A DNA stretch of 64,000 nucleotides from Flavobacterium hydatis (GCF_000737695.1 NZ_JPRM01000005.1:53941-117940); one strand, 5' to 3'. Shown: positions 45,290 to 54,767, numbered from the stretch's first letter. Notes: a model not told the origin generated them from the sequence alone. A program made the numbers and translations.

Positions 45290-45476
45290 GAAAGGGAACG
45301 CGGATGACGCAGATTTACTAAAGTAAAGACGCGGATAAAAACGGATTTTTAGAATAATCTTTTAATCCTTTTAACCATTCAAATCTTCGGCAGTAAAAAG
45401 AGAACACGTATAAAAAGAAAATCCGTTTTTATCCGCGTTTTCGCCTAGCGAATCCGTATAATCTGCGTACCATTTA
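45290..45476. repeat. Inverted repeat (AACGCGGAT... / ...ATCCGCGTT)
   Basis: AACGCGGATGACGCAGATTT (45298) and GACGCGGATAAAAACGGATT (45330) are matched in reverse complement by AAATCCGTTTTTATCCGCGT (45419) and GAATCCGTATAATCTGCGTA (45450). A dispersed non-coding element filling most of the 358-nt gap after the receptor gene. Confidence 0.6.
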
Positions 45477-45561
45477 CTTCCAAATCACAAAATCAAACCA
45501 AAAGCCAATTTAATTATCAATATCATTGTATATATTCGCAGCCTGAATTTATAACAGCTGA

Positions 45562-46299
45562 ATGAAAACCTGCAGACTACTTTTTTTTCTAATATTAACA
45601 AGTCAATTATTGGCAGGACAAACCAAAAAAAATATCGACCAGCAAACTCTTGCATGGATAAGATACTACAATATATTACCAATAAGCCAAAAGTGGTCAC
45701 TACATTCAGAAATTGACAATCGTAGTTTTATCAATCCTATACATGAAAATTTATGGGTTTTAAGAATTCAGGGAAGATACCGAGCAACTAAACTTGTTGA
45801 TCTTGGTGGAGGTTTCGCTTATTTTAATGTCAATACTCAAAACCCAGAAATAGATCCTGATTTTACAATTCCAGAATACAGGTCTCAACAAGATATTACA
45901 CTTATAAACGATATTGCAAAAATCACTTTCCACAACCGTTTTCAGTTAGAAGAGCGCTTTATTCACAAAGCCAATCAAGAAGAATTACTCGATGGATACG
46001 CCTTTTCATTTCGATTCCGATACCGTCTACAATCTACATTTACCCTTTGGGAGAAAGAAAAACGCAGCTTAAAAGGAACTATTTCTGACGAAATTTTATT
46101 CAATTTCGGAAAAGGAATCAAGAAAAACACCTTCGATCAAAACCGAATTTACCTCGCGTTACGCTATCATTTTAATCCAAATGTGGGTCTGGAATTAGGC
46201 TACCTAAAAAACTTTCAGCGAAGAGCCAGCGGAGTCGATTTTTACGACAGAGATATTACCAGACTTACACTTTACCACAGAATTAATCGGAAAATGTAA
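45562..46299 (+). CDS. DUF2490 outer-membrane barrel-like protein
   Basis: A 245-residue exported protein with a signal peptide (about 1-20, LLAGQ). The mature part has DQQTLAWIRYYNILPISQKW, SLHSEIDNRSFINPIHENLW, FHNRFQLEERFIHKANQEEL and RLTLYHRINRKM, the alternating-strand pattern of DUF2490 barrels. Function is unknown; the family is a small outer-membrane beta-barrel in Bacteroidota. It follows the TonB receptor on the same strand, but a 358-nt gap with a repeat element separates them, so co-transcription is doubtful. Confidence 0.85.
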   Translation: MKTCRLLFFLILTSQLLAGQTKKNIDQQTLAWIRYYNILPISQKWSLHSEIDNRSFINPIHENLWVLRIQGRYRATKLVDLGGGFAYFNVNTQNPEIDPDFTIPEYRSQQDITLINDIAKITFHNRFQLEERFIHKANQEELLDGYAFSFRFRYRLQSTFTLWEKEKRSLKGTISDEILFNFGKGIKKNTFDQNRIYLALRYHFNPNVGLELGYLKNFQRRASGVDFYDRDITRLTLYHRINRKM

Positions 46300-46536
46300 A
46301 TTGTGAAGATGAAAGATGTGAGATGAAAGATGTGAGATGAAAAGATTTGGCTAAAGCCCTTTTCCTCTAAATCATTAATATCTCCAGCTAAAGCTAGAGT
46401 CAATTCAACCTTTATGTTTTACAAACTATGTTTCTTTGAACCTATAAAATCTTAGAGCCTTTGTTGCTTTGTCCCTTTGAACCTTTGACCTAAAAAACCT
46501 TAGCATCTCAGAACTTTTGAACCTCATAAAAAAAAC
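46300..46536. repeat. Tandem repeats between DUF2490 and the large barrel gene
   Basis: A 14-nt unit AGATGAAAGATGTG is repeated about 2.5 times (46307-46345). It is followed by CTTTGAACCTTTGACC-type words (46430-46515) like those at 17437-17480. No gene seen. Confidence 0.5.
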
Positions 46537-49293
46537 TTAACCCCTTTGCCCCTTTTTCTTAGACTCTTTCTTACTCGAGGCAAAATTTCCAATTTTATAC
46601 GATAGTGAGAACATTACATATCGTTTTAAAACAGTATTTTCTTCATCACGAATAGACGTTGCCGAAATTGTTCTTGTTGCACTTTGGTTTTGATTTAAAA
46701 GATCATATACTTTTACTTTTACAAACATTTTCTTGTCTAAGATTCCATACGACAAACTCGTATTCCAAAGGAAGAAATCCTTCTTAAAATCACTTGAAAT
46801 ATTCGAATTGTACGTATACCCGAAATCATTACCAAAAACCAAGTTTTCTGGCCAATACGTTGTTGCTTGTAAATTAATTTTATGAATCACATTAGAGGTA
46901 GCATCTCTAGCATAGTTCTCATAAGTTGTTTCGTTATAAGAAAAACTATATGACGGAGCGATAGTCAGTAACTCGCCATAATCGTATGATAAATATACTT
47001 TTGGTGTAATTGCAATAGATTTTGCATTATATAAAACAGCATTTGTATAACCTTTATCAAAAGAATAACTACCATTTAATCCTAAGCCATATCTTAAAAC
47101 ATGGGCATCTTTTTTTATAGACTGATTCCAATTCCCTCCTGCGTTAATAGCATAAGTTCCCGAAATATTAGTGTAAGTAGTCGTTCTTTTTCCGCTATCA
47201 TCATAAACTGAAGTCGAAACAACATCATTTTTATAATAATCCCCTCTTACAAACAAACTATAACCTGAACGCGTTCTAAAATCAAAATTCCTGAAATTAA
47301 AATTAGCACTATTTTTCTCAACAGGATTTAAATCTGGATTTCCTATTATCGTATTTAATGGATTGCTCAAATTTAATACAGGTAATAACTGAGTCGAAGT
47401 AGGAAGCGCATTAGAATAATCATACTTAAACGATATATTTTTAGACTTACTAAACTTGTATCTAATCTGGAAATCACCATAAGGCAAAGCATATTTTTTA
47501 TCTAAATCTGTTGCTTTGTTTAAATATAAAGAGTGATTATCATAATCGACAATTGCAGTTCTGGAATTCACATTTATGGTAAACTTATCTTTCTGCCAAG
47601 TAATACCAACTTTAGGACTAATCGAGTTTTGTCTAGAAGTTATATAATTGGTCAGCGATAAATTTAAATCCGAATAAGTTTCTGTCGTCGGATCAAAGTT
47701 GAATGTTTTTTCATCATTTACTGTATTAGACAAGTCAAAATTTGACCCAAATCTTATCCTCAACGAATCCGTTACAGGCTCAGTATATTCCAGGTCTAGC
47801 GAGTAGGTATCATTAATGGTGCTTTTCTTCGTATTCTGATTTCTCAGATCGTTAGGTTTGCTGTCTTGATAAAAAATAGTCTCCGAAAGATTTAATGCAT
47901 CCGAATCATTACTTGTATTATTATTAGTAAATACCAAACTTAGGTTACGGTGCTTTCTCTCAAAATTTTTATTAAAATTAATCACATTACTAAAGTTCGT
48001 ATTGGTAGTTTCTGAATATGATTTCGAATTACTTTCGTTTAAAGATTCTCCATTTCCATCTTCAGAAAAACTAGATGAATCTGAATTATTATTAGAACGA
48101 GACTGACCCAATTTTGGCGAAACAAAAATCTGAGTAGTTGGGTTTATTTTATACTCTAACTCTAGGCTTGCATTATTACCCGTATTTTCATTTCTTGTGT
48201 TCGAGTTCGAACTGGTTACAATATTTCCTGTAGGCAAAAAACTAGTTTGATCTGACTTACTGGCATTTTTATTAACCGTATTCGAAAAATCATAACTCGC
48301 CGAAGCCTCTAAATCTTTAGACCATTCATCAGAATAATTAAATCCTAGCAAGTTGGATTGAGTGATTCCTTTACCACCTCCAGAAGAGTTATTACTTAAC
48401 CCTTTACTGTTTCTTCCGCCACCCATATTATCAAATACATCATCCATAGAGAATCCTGTAGAATTAATATTATTTGAAGAGGCCAAAACACTAATCTTTT
48501 GTTTATTATTAAAAAAATTCAGGATAAGACTACTCTCATATCGATCATCCGAACCATAACCTCCAAGAATCTTCCCAAAGAAACCTTTATTCTTCTTTTC
48601 GTCTATAGTTAAGTTTATACTGGAATTATCTGAAGTCGATTCTTGCTTAGACAATTCTTCTTTCTTGGTTTTAAAATCAGAAACCTGAACCTTTTTTATA
48701 ATATCAGCAGGCAGGTTTTTCAGGGCAATCGCCCCATCTTTACCAAAAAAAGGCTTCCCATTTACCAAAAACTGTGTGACTTGTTTTCCGTTTACAGTAA
48801 CCTTCCCATCATTATCTACATCTACACCAGGCAATTGTTTTAATAATGTTTCTACATTCGAGTCTGGACGCACTTTATACGAAGAGGCATTAAACTCTAG
48901 CGTATCTTTTTTCATTGTAATCGGTGCCGCTTCGGTTTTTATAACCACATTGTCTAAGGCATTTACATTCTCTAGTAAATATAATTTATCATAATCTTTA
49001 CTTGCCAAAAGTCCTTTTTCCTCTTCATAATATGGTTGATACCCCATGTAATTTATCTTCATAAAAACAGGCTTATCATATTTCTTAGTATTTATACTAA
49101 AAAAACCATTCTTATCCGTCGTAGCATATTCTATTATAGTCGAGTCCTTTACTGTTGTAAAGTATACAGTAGCTAACTCTAGTGGTAATTGCGTATTAAT
49201 ATCAATAACAGTTCCCTTTATAACAATGTCATTTTGAGCACTTGCAGTAAAACCTAAAATAAAAAGCAATAAGAAAGCGTATAATCTAATCAT
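46537..49293 (-). CDS. Large outer-membrane beta-barrel protein with carboxypeptidase-like domain
   Basis: A 918-residue exported protein with a signal peptide (1-19, FTASAQ), a carboxypeptidase-regulatory-like domain (about 22-105, IVIKGTVIDINTQLPLELAT, YMGYQPYYEEE), a plug-like segment (FNASSYKVRPDSNVETLLKQ, LPGVDVDNDGKVTVNGKQVT, FLVNGKPFFGKDG) and a long barrel (OMP_b-brl_3 type) ending VLKRYVMFSLSYKIG plus a basic tail. It is TonB-receptor-like but belongs to the outer-membrane family without a clear TonB box. Ser/Asn-rich low-complexity loops (about 290-470) are conspicuous. Ligand unknown. Monocistronic on the minus strand, 175 nt after der. Confidence 0.88.
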   Translation of the reverse strand: MIRLYAFLLLFILGFTASAQNDIVIKGTVIDINTQLPLELATVYFTTVKDSTIIEYATTDKNGFFSINTKKYDKPVFMKINYMGYQPYYEEEKGLLASKDYDKLYLLENVNALDNVVIKTEAAPITMKKDTLEFNASSYKVRPDSNVETLLKQLPGVDVDNDGKVTVNGKQVTQFLVNGKPFFGKDGAIALKNLPADIIKKVQVSDFKTKKEELSKQESTSDNSSINLTIDEKKNKGFFGKILGGYGSDDRYESSLILNFFNNKQKISVLASSNNINSTGFSMDDVFDNMGGGRNSKGLSNNSSGGGKGITQSNLLGFNYSDEWSKDLEASASYDFSNTVNKNASKSDQTSFLPTGNIVTSSNSNTRNENTGNNASLELEYKINPTTQIFVSPKLGQSRSNNNSDSSSFSEDGNGESLNESNSKSYSETTNTNFSNVINFNKNFERKHRNLSLVFTNNNTSNDSDALNLSETIFYQDSKPNDLRNQNTKKSTINDTYSLDLEYTEPVTDSLRIRFGSNFDLSNTVNDEKTFNFDPTTETYSDLNLSLTNYITSRQNSISPKVGITWQKDKFTINVNSRTAIVDYDNHSLYLNKATDLDKKYALPYGDFQIRYKFSKSKNISFKYDYSNALPTSTQLLPVLNLSNPLNTIIGNPDLNPVEKNSANFNFRNFDFRTRSGYSLFVRGDYYKNDVVSTSVYDDSGKRTTTYTNISGTYAINAGGNWNQSIKKDAHVLRYGLGLNGSYSFDKGYTNAVLYNAKSIAITPKVYLSYDYGELLTIAPSYSFSYNETTYENYARDATSNVIHKINLQATTYWPENLVFGNDFGYTYNSNISSDFKKDFFLWNTSLSYGILDKKMFVKVKVYDLLNQNQSATRTISATSIRDEENTVLKRYVMFSLSYKIGNFASSKKESKKKGQRG

Positions 49294-49434
49294 GAAAGGA
49301 TTTTTTAATACTATAAGACCCCAAAAAAGGTCAAAGGTTTAATATTCATCATCTATTTCTCTGGCTTTGCAAATTAGCCTTCCAAACAAAGATAATCTAC
49401 CAAAAGAAAAACGCTGTAAACATACATTAATTGC

Positions 49435-49460
49435 ATAAAAAATCCCGATTTCTCGGGATT
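49435..49460 (-). terminator. Terminator of der
   Basis: AATCCCGA (49441-49448) pairs with TCGGGATT (49453-49460), with a T run on the minus strand, just after the der stop. Confidence 0.85.
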
Positions 49461-49468
49461 TCTGTTTA

Positions 49469-50779
49469 TTATTTCTCTCTAATATAAATATCGATTGGCA
49501 CTCCTGAGAAGTCCCAATTTTCTCTAATCTTATTTTCAAGATATCTCTTATATGGCTCCTTAACATATTGTGGCATATTAGCAAAAAACACAAACTGAGG
49601 CGTAGCTGTTGGTAATTGCATACAATATTTAATTTTCACATATTTTCCTTTAGTCGCTGGTGGCGGATAAGCTTCGATAACCTTCAACATAAATTCATTA
49701 AATTTTGATGTAGGTATTCTTTGTTGTCTATTTTCATAAACCTGAACCGTAGCTTCTAGTGCTTTCAATAAACGTTGTTTCGTTAAAGCCGAAACGAACA
49801 AAATTGGCACATCTGTAAAAGGCATTAATTCTTTCTTGATTTTCTCTTCGTAATCACGAGTCGACATGGTATCTTTTTCAACCAAATCCCATTTGTTTAC
49901 CAAGATTACAACACCTTTACGGTTTTTCTCAGCCAACCAAAAAATACTTTGATCCTGACCTTCAAATCCACGAGTTGCATCAATAACCAAGATACAAATA
50001 TCGGCATGCTCAATAGCACGTACAGAACGCATTACCGAGTAAAACTCTAAATCTTCCTTCACCTTAGCTTTACGACGGATTCCCGCAGTATCAACCAAGT
50101 TAAATTCAAAACCAAAACGGTCAAATTTAGTATCAATTGCATCACGCGTAGTTCCCGCAATATCCGTTACCATAAAACGTTCTTTACCAATAAGTGCATT
50201 GATAAAACTAGATTTCCCAGCATTCGGACGTCCTACAACAGCAAAACGAGGCAAAACTACCTCTTCCTGAACAGGTTCTGGTTTTACAGGAAAAGATTCG
50301 ATTAAAGCATCTAATAAATCTCCTGTTCCACTTCCCGAAATACTAGCAAACGTAAAATATTCACCTAAACCTAGGTTATAAAACTCAACAGCATCTTTCT
50401 CACGCATTGCGTTATCTACCTTATTTACAGCAAGTAAAACCGGCTTAGTAACTTTACGTAACAAACGAGCAACAATGTCATCCATTGGAGTAATCCCCTC
50501 TTCTACATCTACCACAAAAATAATAACATCGGCCTCATCAATAGCCAATTCTACTTGTTTACGGATTTCTCCTTCAAAAACGTCATCAGAACCACGAACG
50601 TATCCGCCGGTATCAATAACCGAAAATTCTTTTCCGTTCCACTCGCTTTTACCATAGTTTCTATCACGGGTAACCCCAGATACTGAATCTACAATAGCTT
50701 CTCTTCTTTGTATCAGCCTATTAAAAAGGGTTGATTTCCCTACATTAGGTCTTCCTACTATCGCAACAATGTTATTCAT
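49469..50779 (-). CDS. der: Ribosome-assembly GTPase Der (EngA)
   Basis: A 436-residue protein with two consecutive G domains: the first with [19 protein letters not shown] and NKVD near 1-165, the second with [31 protein letters not shown] and NKWD near 178-350. A KH-like C-terminal domain follows ([20 protein letters not shown]). Duplicate G domains are unique to Der, which acts in late 50S subunit assembly. Length and order are standard. On the same strand as era, separated from it by 362 nt holding a REP-like element. Confidence 0.98.
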   Translation of the reverse strand: MNNIVAIVGRPNVGKSTLFNRLIQRREAIVDSVSGVTRDRNYGKSEWNGKEFSVIDTGGYVRGSDDVFEGEIRKQVELAIDEADVIIFVVDVEEGITPMDDIVARLLRKVTKPVLLAVNKVDNAMREKDAVEFYNLGLGEYFTFASISGSGTGDLLDALIESFPVKPEPVQEEVVLPRFAVVGRPNAGKSSFINALIGKERFMVTDIAGTTRDAIDTKFDRFGFEFNLVDTAGIRRKAKVKEDLEFYSVMRSVRAIEHADICILVIDATRGFEGQDQSIFWLAEKNRKGVVILVNKWDLVEKDTMSTRDYEEKIKKELMPFTDVPILFVSALTKQRLLKALEATVQVYENRQQRIPTSKFNEFMLKVIEAYPPPATKGKYVKIKYCMQLPTATPQFVFFANMPQYVKEPYKRYLENKIRENWDFSGVPIDIYIREK

Positions 50780-50975
50780 TTTTTTGAATTTTAGATCTTG
50801 AATTTCAAAATTTAGATTTTTAGTTTCCCAAAAACCTAATCACTTGTAGTCCAAAATGCTTTATTTTAATTTTTTGCAAAGGTAGTCTTTTTTAGTTTGC
50901 AGTTATCAGTTTTAAGTATTCAGTAAAAAAACTGCTAAAACTGTGACTTAAAACTTAAAACTAACTACTTTTATT

Positions 50976-51063
50976 AGGAGCTATTTCCTGCTATTCGTTT
51001 TCAATCTTTTGTGTCGCTAAAGAAGCGTCACAAAAGGATTTCCACTACTATCAGGGCTAGGGC
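50976..51063. repeat. REP-like dispersed element, copy 4
   Basis: TAGGAGCTATTTCCTGCTAT at the left and CCACTACTATCAGGGCTAGG at the right, with a perfect central hairpin (CTTTTGTGTCGCT ... AGCGTCACAAAAG). Non-coding, between era and der. Confidence 0.75.
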
Positions 51064-51141
51064 TTCAGTTTTCAGTTCAAGTTTTCAGTTTTATCCCAAA
51101 CGTTTCATTTCCAAAACTGAGACTGTCACTGAATACTAACC

Positions 51142-52023
51142 TTACTGGTTATACCCAAAACGTTTTAGCATATTAGCATTACTTCTCCAGTTTTTATTCA
51201 CTTTTACATAAAGTTCAATATGAATTTGTTTACCGAAGAATTTCTCTAAATCAGCACGAGCTTCTGTTCCTACTTTTTTCAAAGCAGCACCTTTATGCCC
51301 AATGATGATTCCTTTTTGTGTATCGCGTTCTACCATAATCAAAGAACGAATGCGGATGATATTCTCATCTTCAAAAAATTCTTCCGTTACAATTTCTACT
51401 GCGTATGGAATCTCTTTACTATAATTCAATAAGATTTTTTCACGGATAGTTTCATTTACAAAGAAACGTTCCGGTTTATCTGTCAATTGATCTTTTGGGT
51501 AATACGCTGGCGATTCTGGTAATAATTCGATGATTCTACCAAAAACCTCAGGTACATTAAAGTTTTGCAAAGCCGAAATTGGGAAAATCTCAGCATTAGG
51601 AACTTTAACAGTCCAGAATGCAACTTGCTCTTCTAATTGCTCCTGATTTGAATTATCAATTTTATTCAATAATAATAAAACCGGAATTTTGGCGTGAACA
51701 ATTTTATTAAAGAAAGCTTCATCTTTAAGTTCCTGCTCCCCTATCTCGACCATATAAACTAGGATATCAGCATCTTCAAAAGCCGATTTTACAAAGTTCA
51801 TCATCGATTCCTGCATTTCGTATGCTGGTTTAATGATACCAGGAGTATCAGATAAGATTAACTGAAAATCCTCTCCATTTACGATTCCTAGGATTCTATG
51901 ACGTGTAGTTTGTGCTTTAGATGTAATTATAGACAATCGTTCTCCAACGAAGGCATTCATTAGTGTTGATTTTCCAACGTTTGGATTTCCGATAATGTTT
52001 ACGAAACCTGCTTTATGTGACAT
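51142..52023 (-). CDS. era: GTPase Era
   Basis: A 293-residue protein: G domain with [38 protein letters not shown] and NKID, and a C-terminal KH domain with IIGHKGAALKKVGTEARADL. Era binds the 3' end of 16S rRNA during small-subunit assembly. Length is normal. Located just upstream of der on the same strand; together they place two ribosome-assembly GTPases side by side. The initiator tRNA gene starts 118 nt beyond its ATG on the opposite strand. Confidence 0.98.
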   Translation of the reverse strand: MSHKAGFVNIIGNPNVGKSTLMNAFVGERLSIITSKAQTTRHRILGIVNGEDFQLILSDTPGIIKPAYEMQESMMNFVKSAFEDADILVYMVEIGEQELKDEAFFNKIVHAKIPVLLLLNKIDNSNQEQLEEQVAFWTVKVPNAEIFPISALQNFNVPEVFGRIIELLPESPAYYPKDQLTDKPERFFVNETIREKILLNYSKEIPYAVEIVTEEFFEDENIIRIRSLIMVERDTQKGIIIGHKGAALKKVGTEARADLEKFFGKQIHIELYVKVNKNWRSNANMLKRFGYNQ

Positions 52024-52097
52024 TTGTGTACTATTTATTCTGCAAAGGTAGTCATATCAAGTCAATACAGAAAATAAAACATTTTTTAAAGTTTTTG

Positions 52098-52128
52098 TTG
52101 AAATATCCAATAATTGGTTATACCTTTG
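52098..52128 (+). promoter_or_regulatory. Promoter of initiator tRNA copy A
   Basis: TTG (52098-52100), 20-nt spacer, TACCTTTG (52121-52128). The identical promoter precedes copy B at 57108-57138. Confidence 0.7.
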
Positions 52129-52140
52129 CACCCGAAACAA

Positions 52141-52213
52141 CGCGGGATAGAGCAGTAGGCAGCTCGTCGGGCTCATAACCCGAAGGTCACAGGTTCGAGT
52201 CCTGTTCCCGCTA
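52141..52213 (+). tRNA. Initiator tRNA-fMet (CAT), copy A
   Basis: A full cloverleaf with CAT anticodon (GGGCTCATAACCC). The acceptor stem has the first base pair mismatched (C1 against T72), and the anticodon stem carries three consecutive G:C pairs (GGG/CCC). Both are hallmarks of initiator rather than elongator tRNA-Met. The 3' CCA is not encoded (CTA follows position 73). A terminator follows at 52222-52252. The sequence from 52098 to 52217 is identical to copy B. Confidence 0.95.
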
Positions 52214-52221
52214 CTAAGACA

Positions 52222-52252
52222 AAGCTTCAGAGAAATCTGGAGCTTTTTTTAT
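52222..52252 (+). terminator. Terminator of tRNA-fMet copy A
   Basis: AAGCTTCAGA (52222-52231) pairs with TCTGGAGCTT (52236-52245), then a T run. The same hairpin follows copy B, and decayed versions occur near 53251, 56881 and 59588. Confidence 0.85.
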
Positions 52253-52361
52253 TCATACCTTTCTGATTCTCTTTGCAGGCTCAGATTACAAATTTGCGCT
52301 ATCGTTGTCTACATATTGGAGCGATTGGGTCTTTGTAGTAGATATTACTACCTTACTTTAT

Positions 52362-52841
52362 TTATTCTACTAAAATCCTTCCAAATCCATCATCATCTTT
52401 AATTGTTTCAATAAATGGAAATCTTATGTCACTTGTAGAATTAATTTTTATTGTTGTCGAATCGATTTGAACTAAAAATATGATTTGTTCATTTGGCAAT
52501 AATCTCTTAATCTGAATAGATACATTTTTTAAAGGTTCACCATCTTTTTCCGATTTCATTTCAATGTCTAATTTTGGAAGTGTAGTTATACTATCATTTT
52601 TAGCACATTTAAAATTTATAAATAAATTTTCCGCAGCTTTATTCCCTTTATTTTTCACATAAAAAACACTAATAAATTTGTCATTCAGCACTCCGCTTTT
52701 TGGCTGAAATGCAACAATTTCAGGACTGTAAAAATATTGAGAAATGATTGGAATACTAAATCCAAACTGAAGTAGTGAAAGAATTAGTGCCGTTAATGAA
52801 ATGCGTAATGTTATTTTTTCGTTTCTTGTTAAATTTGCCAT
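52362..52841 (-). CDS. Single-pass membrane protein, cassette gene 1
   Basis: A 159-residue protein with one N-terminal membrane helix (about 12-32, ISLTALILSLLQFGFSIPII) and a beta-rich outer domain (ISVFYVKNKGNKAAENLFIN, VSIQIKRLLPNEQIIFLVQI). The pattern resembles small Ig-like or CARDB-like domains, but I do not recognise a named family. It is the first minus-strand gene after tRNA copy A and is preceded (upstream, at 52867) by a repeat shared with three other genes of the region. An accessory gene; role unknown. Confidence 0.6.
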   Translation of the reverse strand: MANLTRNEKITLRISLTALILSLLQFGFSIPIISQYFYSPEIVAFQPKSGVLNDKFISVFYVKNKGNKAAENLFINFKCAKNDSITTLPKLDIEMKSEKDGEPLKNVSIQIKRLLPNEQIIFLVQIDSTTIKINSTSDIRFPFIETIKDDDGFGRILVE

Positions 52842-52866
52842 AATGAATTTCTAAAACTTTCAGATA

Positions 52867-52960
52867 ACTTGTTTATATGTGTGCTAAAATCGTACAAAGC
52901 CAACCTATTTTGGGTAGATATGTATGGCAAACATCATATTTAATTTAAACCAAATATATA
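52867..52960. repeat. Cassette repeat R, copy 1
   Basis: ACTTGTTTATATGTGTGCTA, then CGTACAAAGCCAACC, TTTTGGGTAGATATGTATGG and an AT-rich tail. Related copies lie at 54695, 56706 and 58613, always just upstream (5') of a minus-strand accessory gene. Confidence 0.6.
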
Positions 52961-53220
52961 GATAATTCTTATAACTCATCAAAGGAATTTTAATTTAATA
53001 AACTCTTTTAATGCATAAATGTAAACTTAAATAGCTTCACTTCTTCCCTAAAAAAACTTGCCTATAATGCAAATCTTTTCCCCTTTCTAACCATGAAAAT
53101 ATGGCCAGAATAAAAAACTTTAATTCAATTGGTCCAATATTATAAAGTGAGTAGGATGAAATTCGAATTGAAGAATTAATATAAAATGATATTTATTTTT
53201 GTTAAAATTATCCACAAAAT

Positions 53221-53340
53221 GGCTCGAGAATTATTCCATTAAACTACTAAGACAAAATCTTCAGAGAAATTTGAAGGTTTTTTGATGTTATTTTAGAATT
53301 AGAAAACAATTTCTTATTCAGAGTGCGAAGTCAGAAGACA
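53221..53340. repeat. Decayed tRNA-fMet tail plus terminator, remnant C
   Basis: GGCTCGAG near 53221 and CTACTAAGACAAAATCTTCA (from 53244) match the T-arm and 3' flank of the initiator tRNA copies. A weak form of the terminator hairpin follows, then AGTGCGAAGTCAGAAGACAT, which also follows copy B. The tRNA body itself is lost. Confidence 0.55.
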
Positions 53341-53387
53341 TTCACACTGCTTTCCATGAGAACACTCCGATGAGCGAGGTGAATATT

Positions 53388-53897
53388 TTACTCACTATAA
53401 TTTGGAGTATTCATAAAAACAACACTCTGGTTATCTAAAGTCATACCCATCATTTTACGTCCATTATGAAAAAATACGTTCACTTGTTTATTATTGTCAG
53501 AAGTAGAAGTATATATATAACTATCCATCCCTTTTATCATACCTAAACTTATTGGATTCATAAGATTAATTTCAGCGCTTTGTCCATCAGGCGTATCAAT
53601 AATTACTTGTAATTCGTCTTTTTTGCCATTAACAAAGAGTACATTAATTTCCGCTTTTGTAACATTCCCATTAGAGTACATATAATGATATACTTCAAAC
53701 TGTCCATCAGGTGTTGGCTCTGCGTTTTTTACGACTGCGTTTTCATATTGCGTTAAAGTATCAGAAGCTTTTGAATATTGTTCTGAATTTATGTCGTACT
53801 CGTATTTTGGTTCTGATGTTACTGTACTCGCTTCTTGTTTGCCGCAAGAATAAAAACATAAAAATAATATTATTGATACTGTTACCTTTTTAATCAT
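53388..53897 (-). CDS. Lipoprotein of unknown function, cassette gene 2
   Basis: A 169-residue lipoprotein (lipobox FYSC, Cys18). The mature region includes SEQYSKASDTLTQYENAVVK, EVYHYMYSNGNVTKAEINVL, QVIIDTPDGQSAEINLMNPI and FFHNGRKMMGMTLDNQSVVF. I do not recognise the family. It is flanked by tRNA remnant C on its downstream side. An accessory gene in the tRNA-associated region. Confidence 0.6.
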   Translation of the reverse strand: MIKKVTVSIILFLCFYSCGKQEASTVTSEPKYEYDINSEQYSKASDTLTQYENAVVKNAEPTPDGQFEVYHYMYSNGNVTKAEINVLFVNGKKDELQVIIDTPDGQSAEINLMNPISLGMIKGMDSYIYTSTSDNNKQVNVFFHNGRKMMGMTLDNQSVVFMNTPNYSE

Positions 53898-53949
53898 CTT
53901 TTAAATTTAAGCATTATGAAAAACGTTATTTTTTCTGCGTCAGTTTGAC

Positions 53950-54100
53950 TGAATAGATTCCTAACGTTCAGGTGCTACAACGGGTTTAAGACTAAATTAA
54001 ACTCATTATTCGGATTTACCAAATCATCCCAAATCCAAAACCAACTTTCCATTAATTCAATTGCCTAAATCCGCTGCAGTAGCTGCTACCTGCTGTTTTT
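53950..54100. repeat. Intergenic element with CTAACGTTCAGG ... CAGTAGCTGCTACCTGCTG ends
   Basis: The 5' end reads CCTAACGTTCAGGTGCTACA and the 3' end has the imperfect palindrome GCAGTAGCTGCTACCTGC. It lies between two minus-strand accessory genes and resembles motifs that I recall seeing near accessory genes in other Bacteroidota; function unknown. Confidence 0.35.
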
Positions 54101-54101
54101 A

Positions 54102-54671
54102 TCACGCAATTTCTTTCTCCCTATTTACTGGAATATTTTTCATGACATTACCATCGAAATAATACAAGTTCGCAAGTACTTGAGTATGGCTGCTGCAATA
54201 GGATATTGTTAGTCCAAATAAATAATAGTAATTACGATCCGAAATAAAACCTTTTACTTTATTAGTATCGTGGTCGGTAATCCTCCCTTTCTTGGCTTCA
54301 ACTATAAGTAAATGCTGTTGAGCAACTTGGTCATTAATTCTTGCGTGTATTAAAATGTCAGGTCTTACAGCTTGAATACCATCAACTGTCTGTAACATTT
54401 TAGGGTTTCCATAAAATCGATTATATTCAATATCGACTTTATAAAAATCATATTCTGTCCCCATCAAGTTATTTTCAAGATAAAAAGCAAGTCGATGATT
54501 AATTGTCGTTTCGTGAAGTTCACGGTTTAGTATTCTTGCGTCAGGCGAAATTTGTTGAGGCATTACAATATCTAAATTAAAAATGTCACTGTCATTAACG
54601 ATAAGTTGATCAATGCTTGTTGCTAGAAGTGTTTTAATAAATTCAATTTGTTTTTCGGTCGGTTGTTGCAT
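54102..54671 (-). CDS. PD-(D/E)XK nuclease-like protein, cassette gene 3
   Basis: A 189-residue soluble protein. VRPDILIHARINDQVAQQHL followed by LIVEAKKGRITDHD has the layout of a restriction-endonuclease-fold core (PD, then ExK). The N-terminal half (MPQQISPDARILNRELHETT, LAFYLENNLMGTEYDFYKVD) is helical. It resembles small orphan nuclease-like proteins of the restriction or type III effector kind. Whether it cleaves DNA is unknown. A repeat R copy lies 5' of it at 54695. Confidence 0.6.
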   Translation of the reverse strand: MQQPTEKQIEFIKTLLATSIDQLIVNDSDIFNLDIVMPQQISPDARILNRELHETTINHRLAFYLENNLMGTEYDFYKVDIEYNRFYGNPKMLQTVDGIQAVRPDILIHARINDQVAQQHLLIVEAKKGRITDHDTNKVKGFISDRNYYYLFGLTISYCSSHTQVLANLYYFDGNVMKNIPVNREKEIA

Positions 54672-54694
54672 TTGTATGGGTTTAAAATAGCAGG

Positions 54695-54764
54695 TACTTA
54701 TATATATCTGACGATATCCGACTTATCTACCCTAAATTGAGGCGATATACCTGATAAATATCAG
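54695..54764. repeat. Cassette repeat R, copy 2
   Basis: ACTTATATATATCTGACGAT, CCGACTTATCTACCCTAAAT, TGAGGCGATATACCTGATAA: a diverged but alignable member of the R repeat, between cassette gene 3 and the DUF6090-like gene. Confidence 0.5.
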
Positions 54765-54767
54765 TTT

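Noticed and set aside
46307..46345. Short direct repeats that might suggest a CRISPR array
   Set aside because: Units are 14 nt with no spacers of regular length, and no cas genes are present anywhere in the window.
49339..49593. 84-residue open frame at the end of der
   Set aside because: It overlaps der in another frame and runs across its terminator; it has no protein-like pattern.
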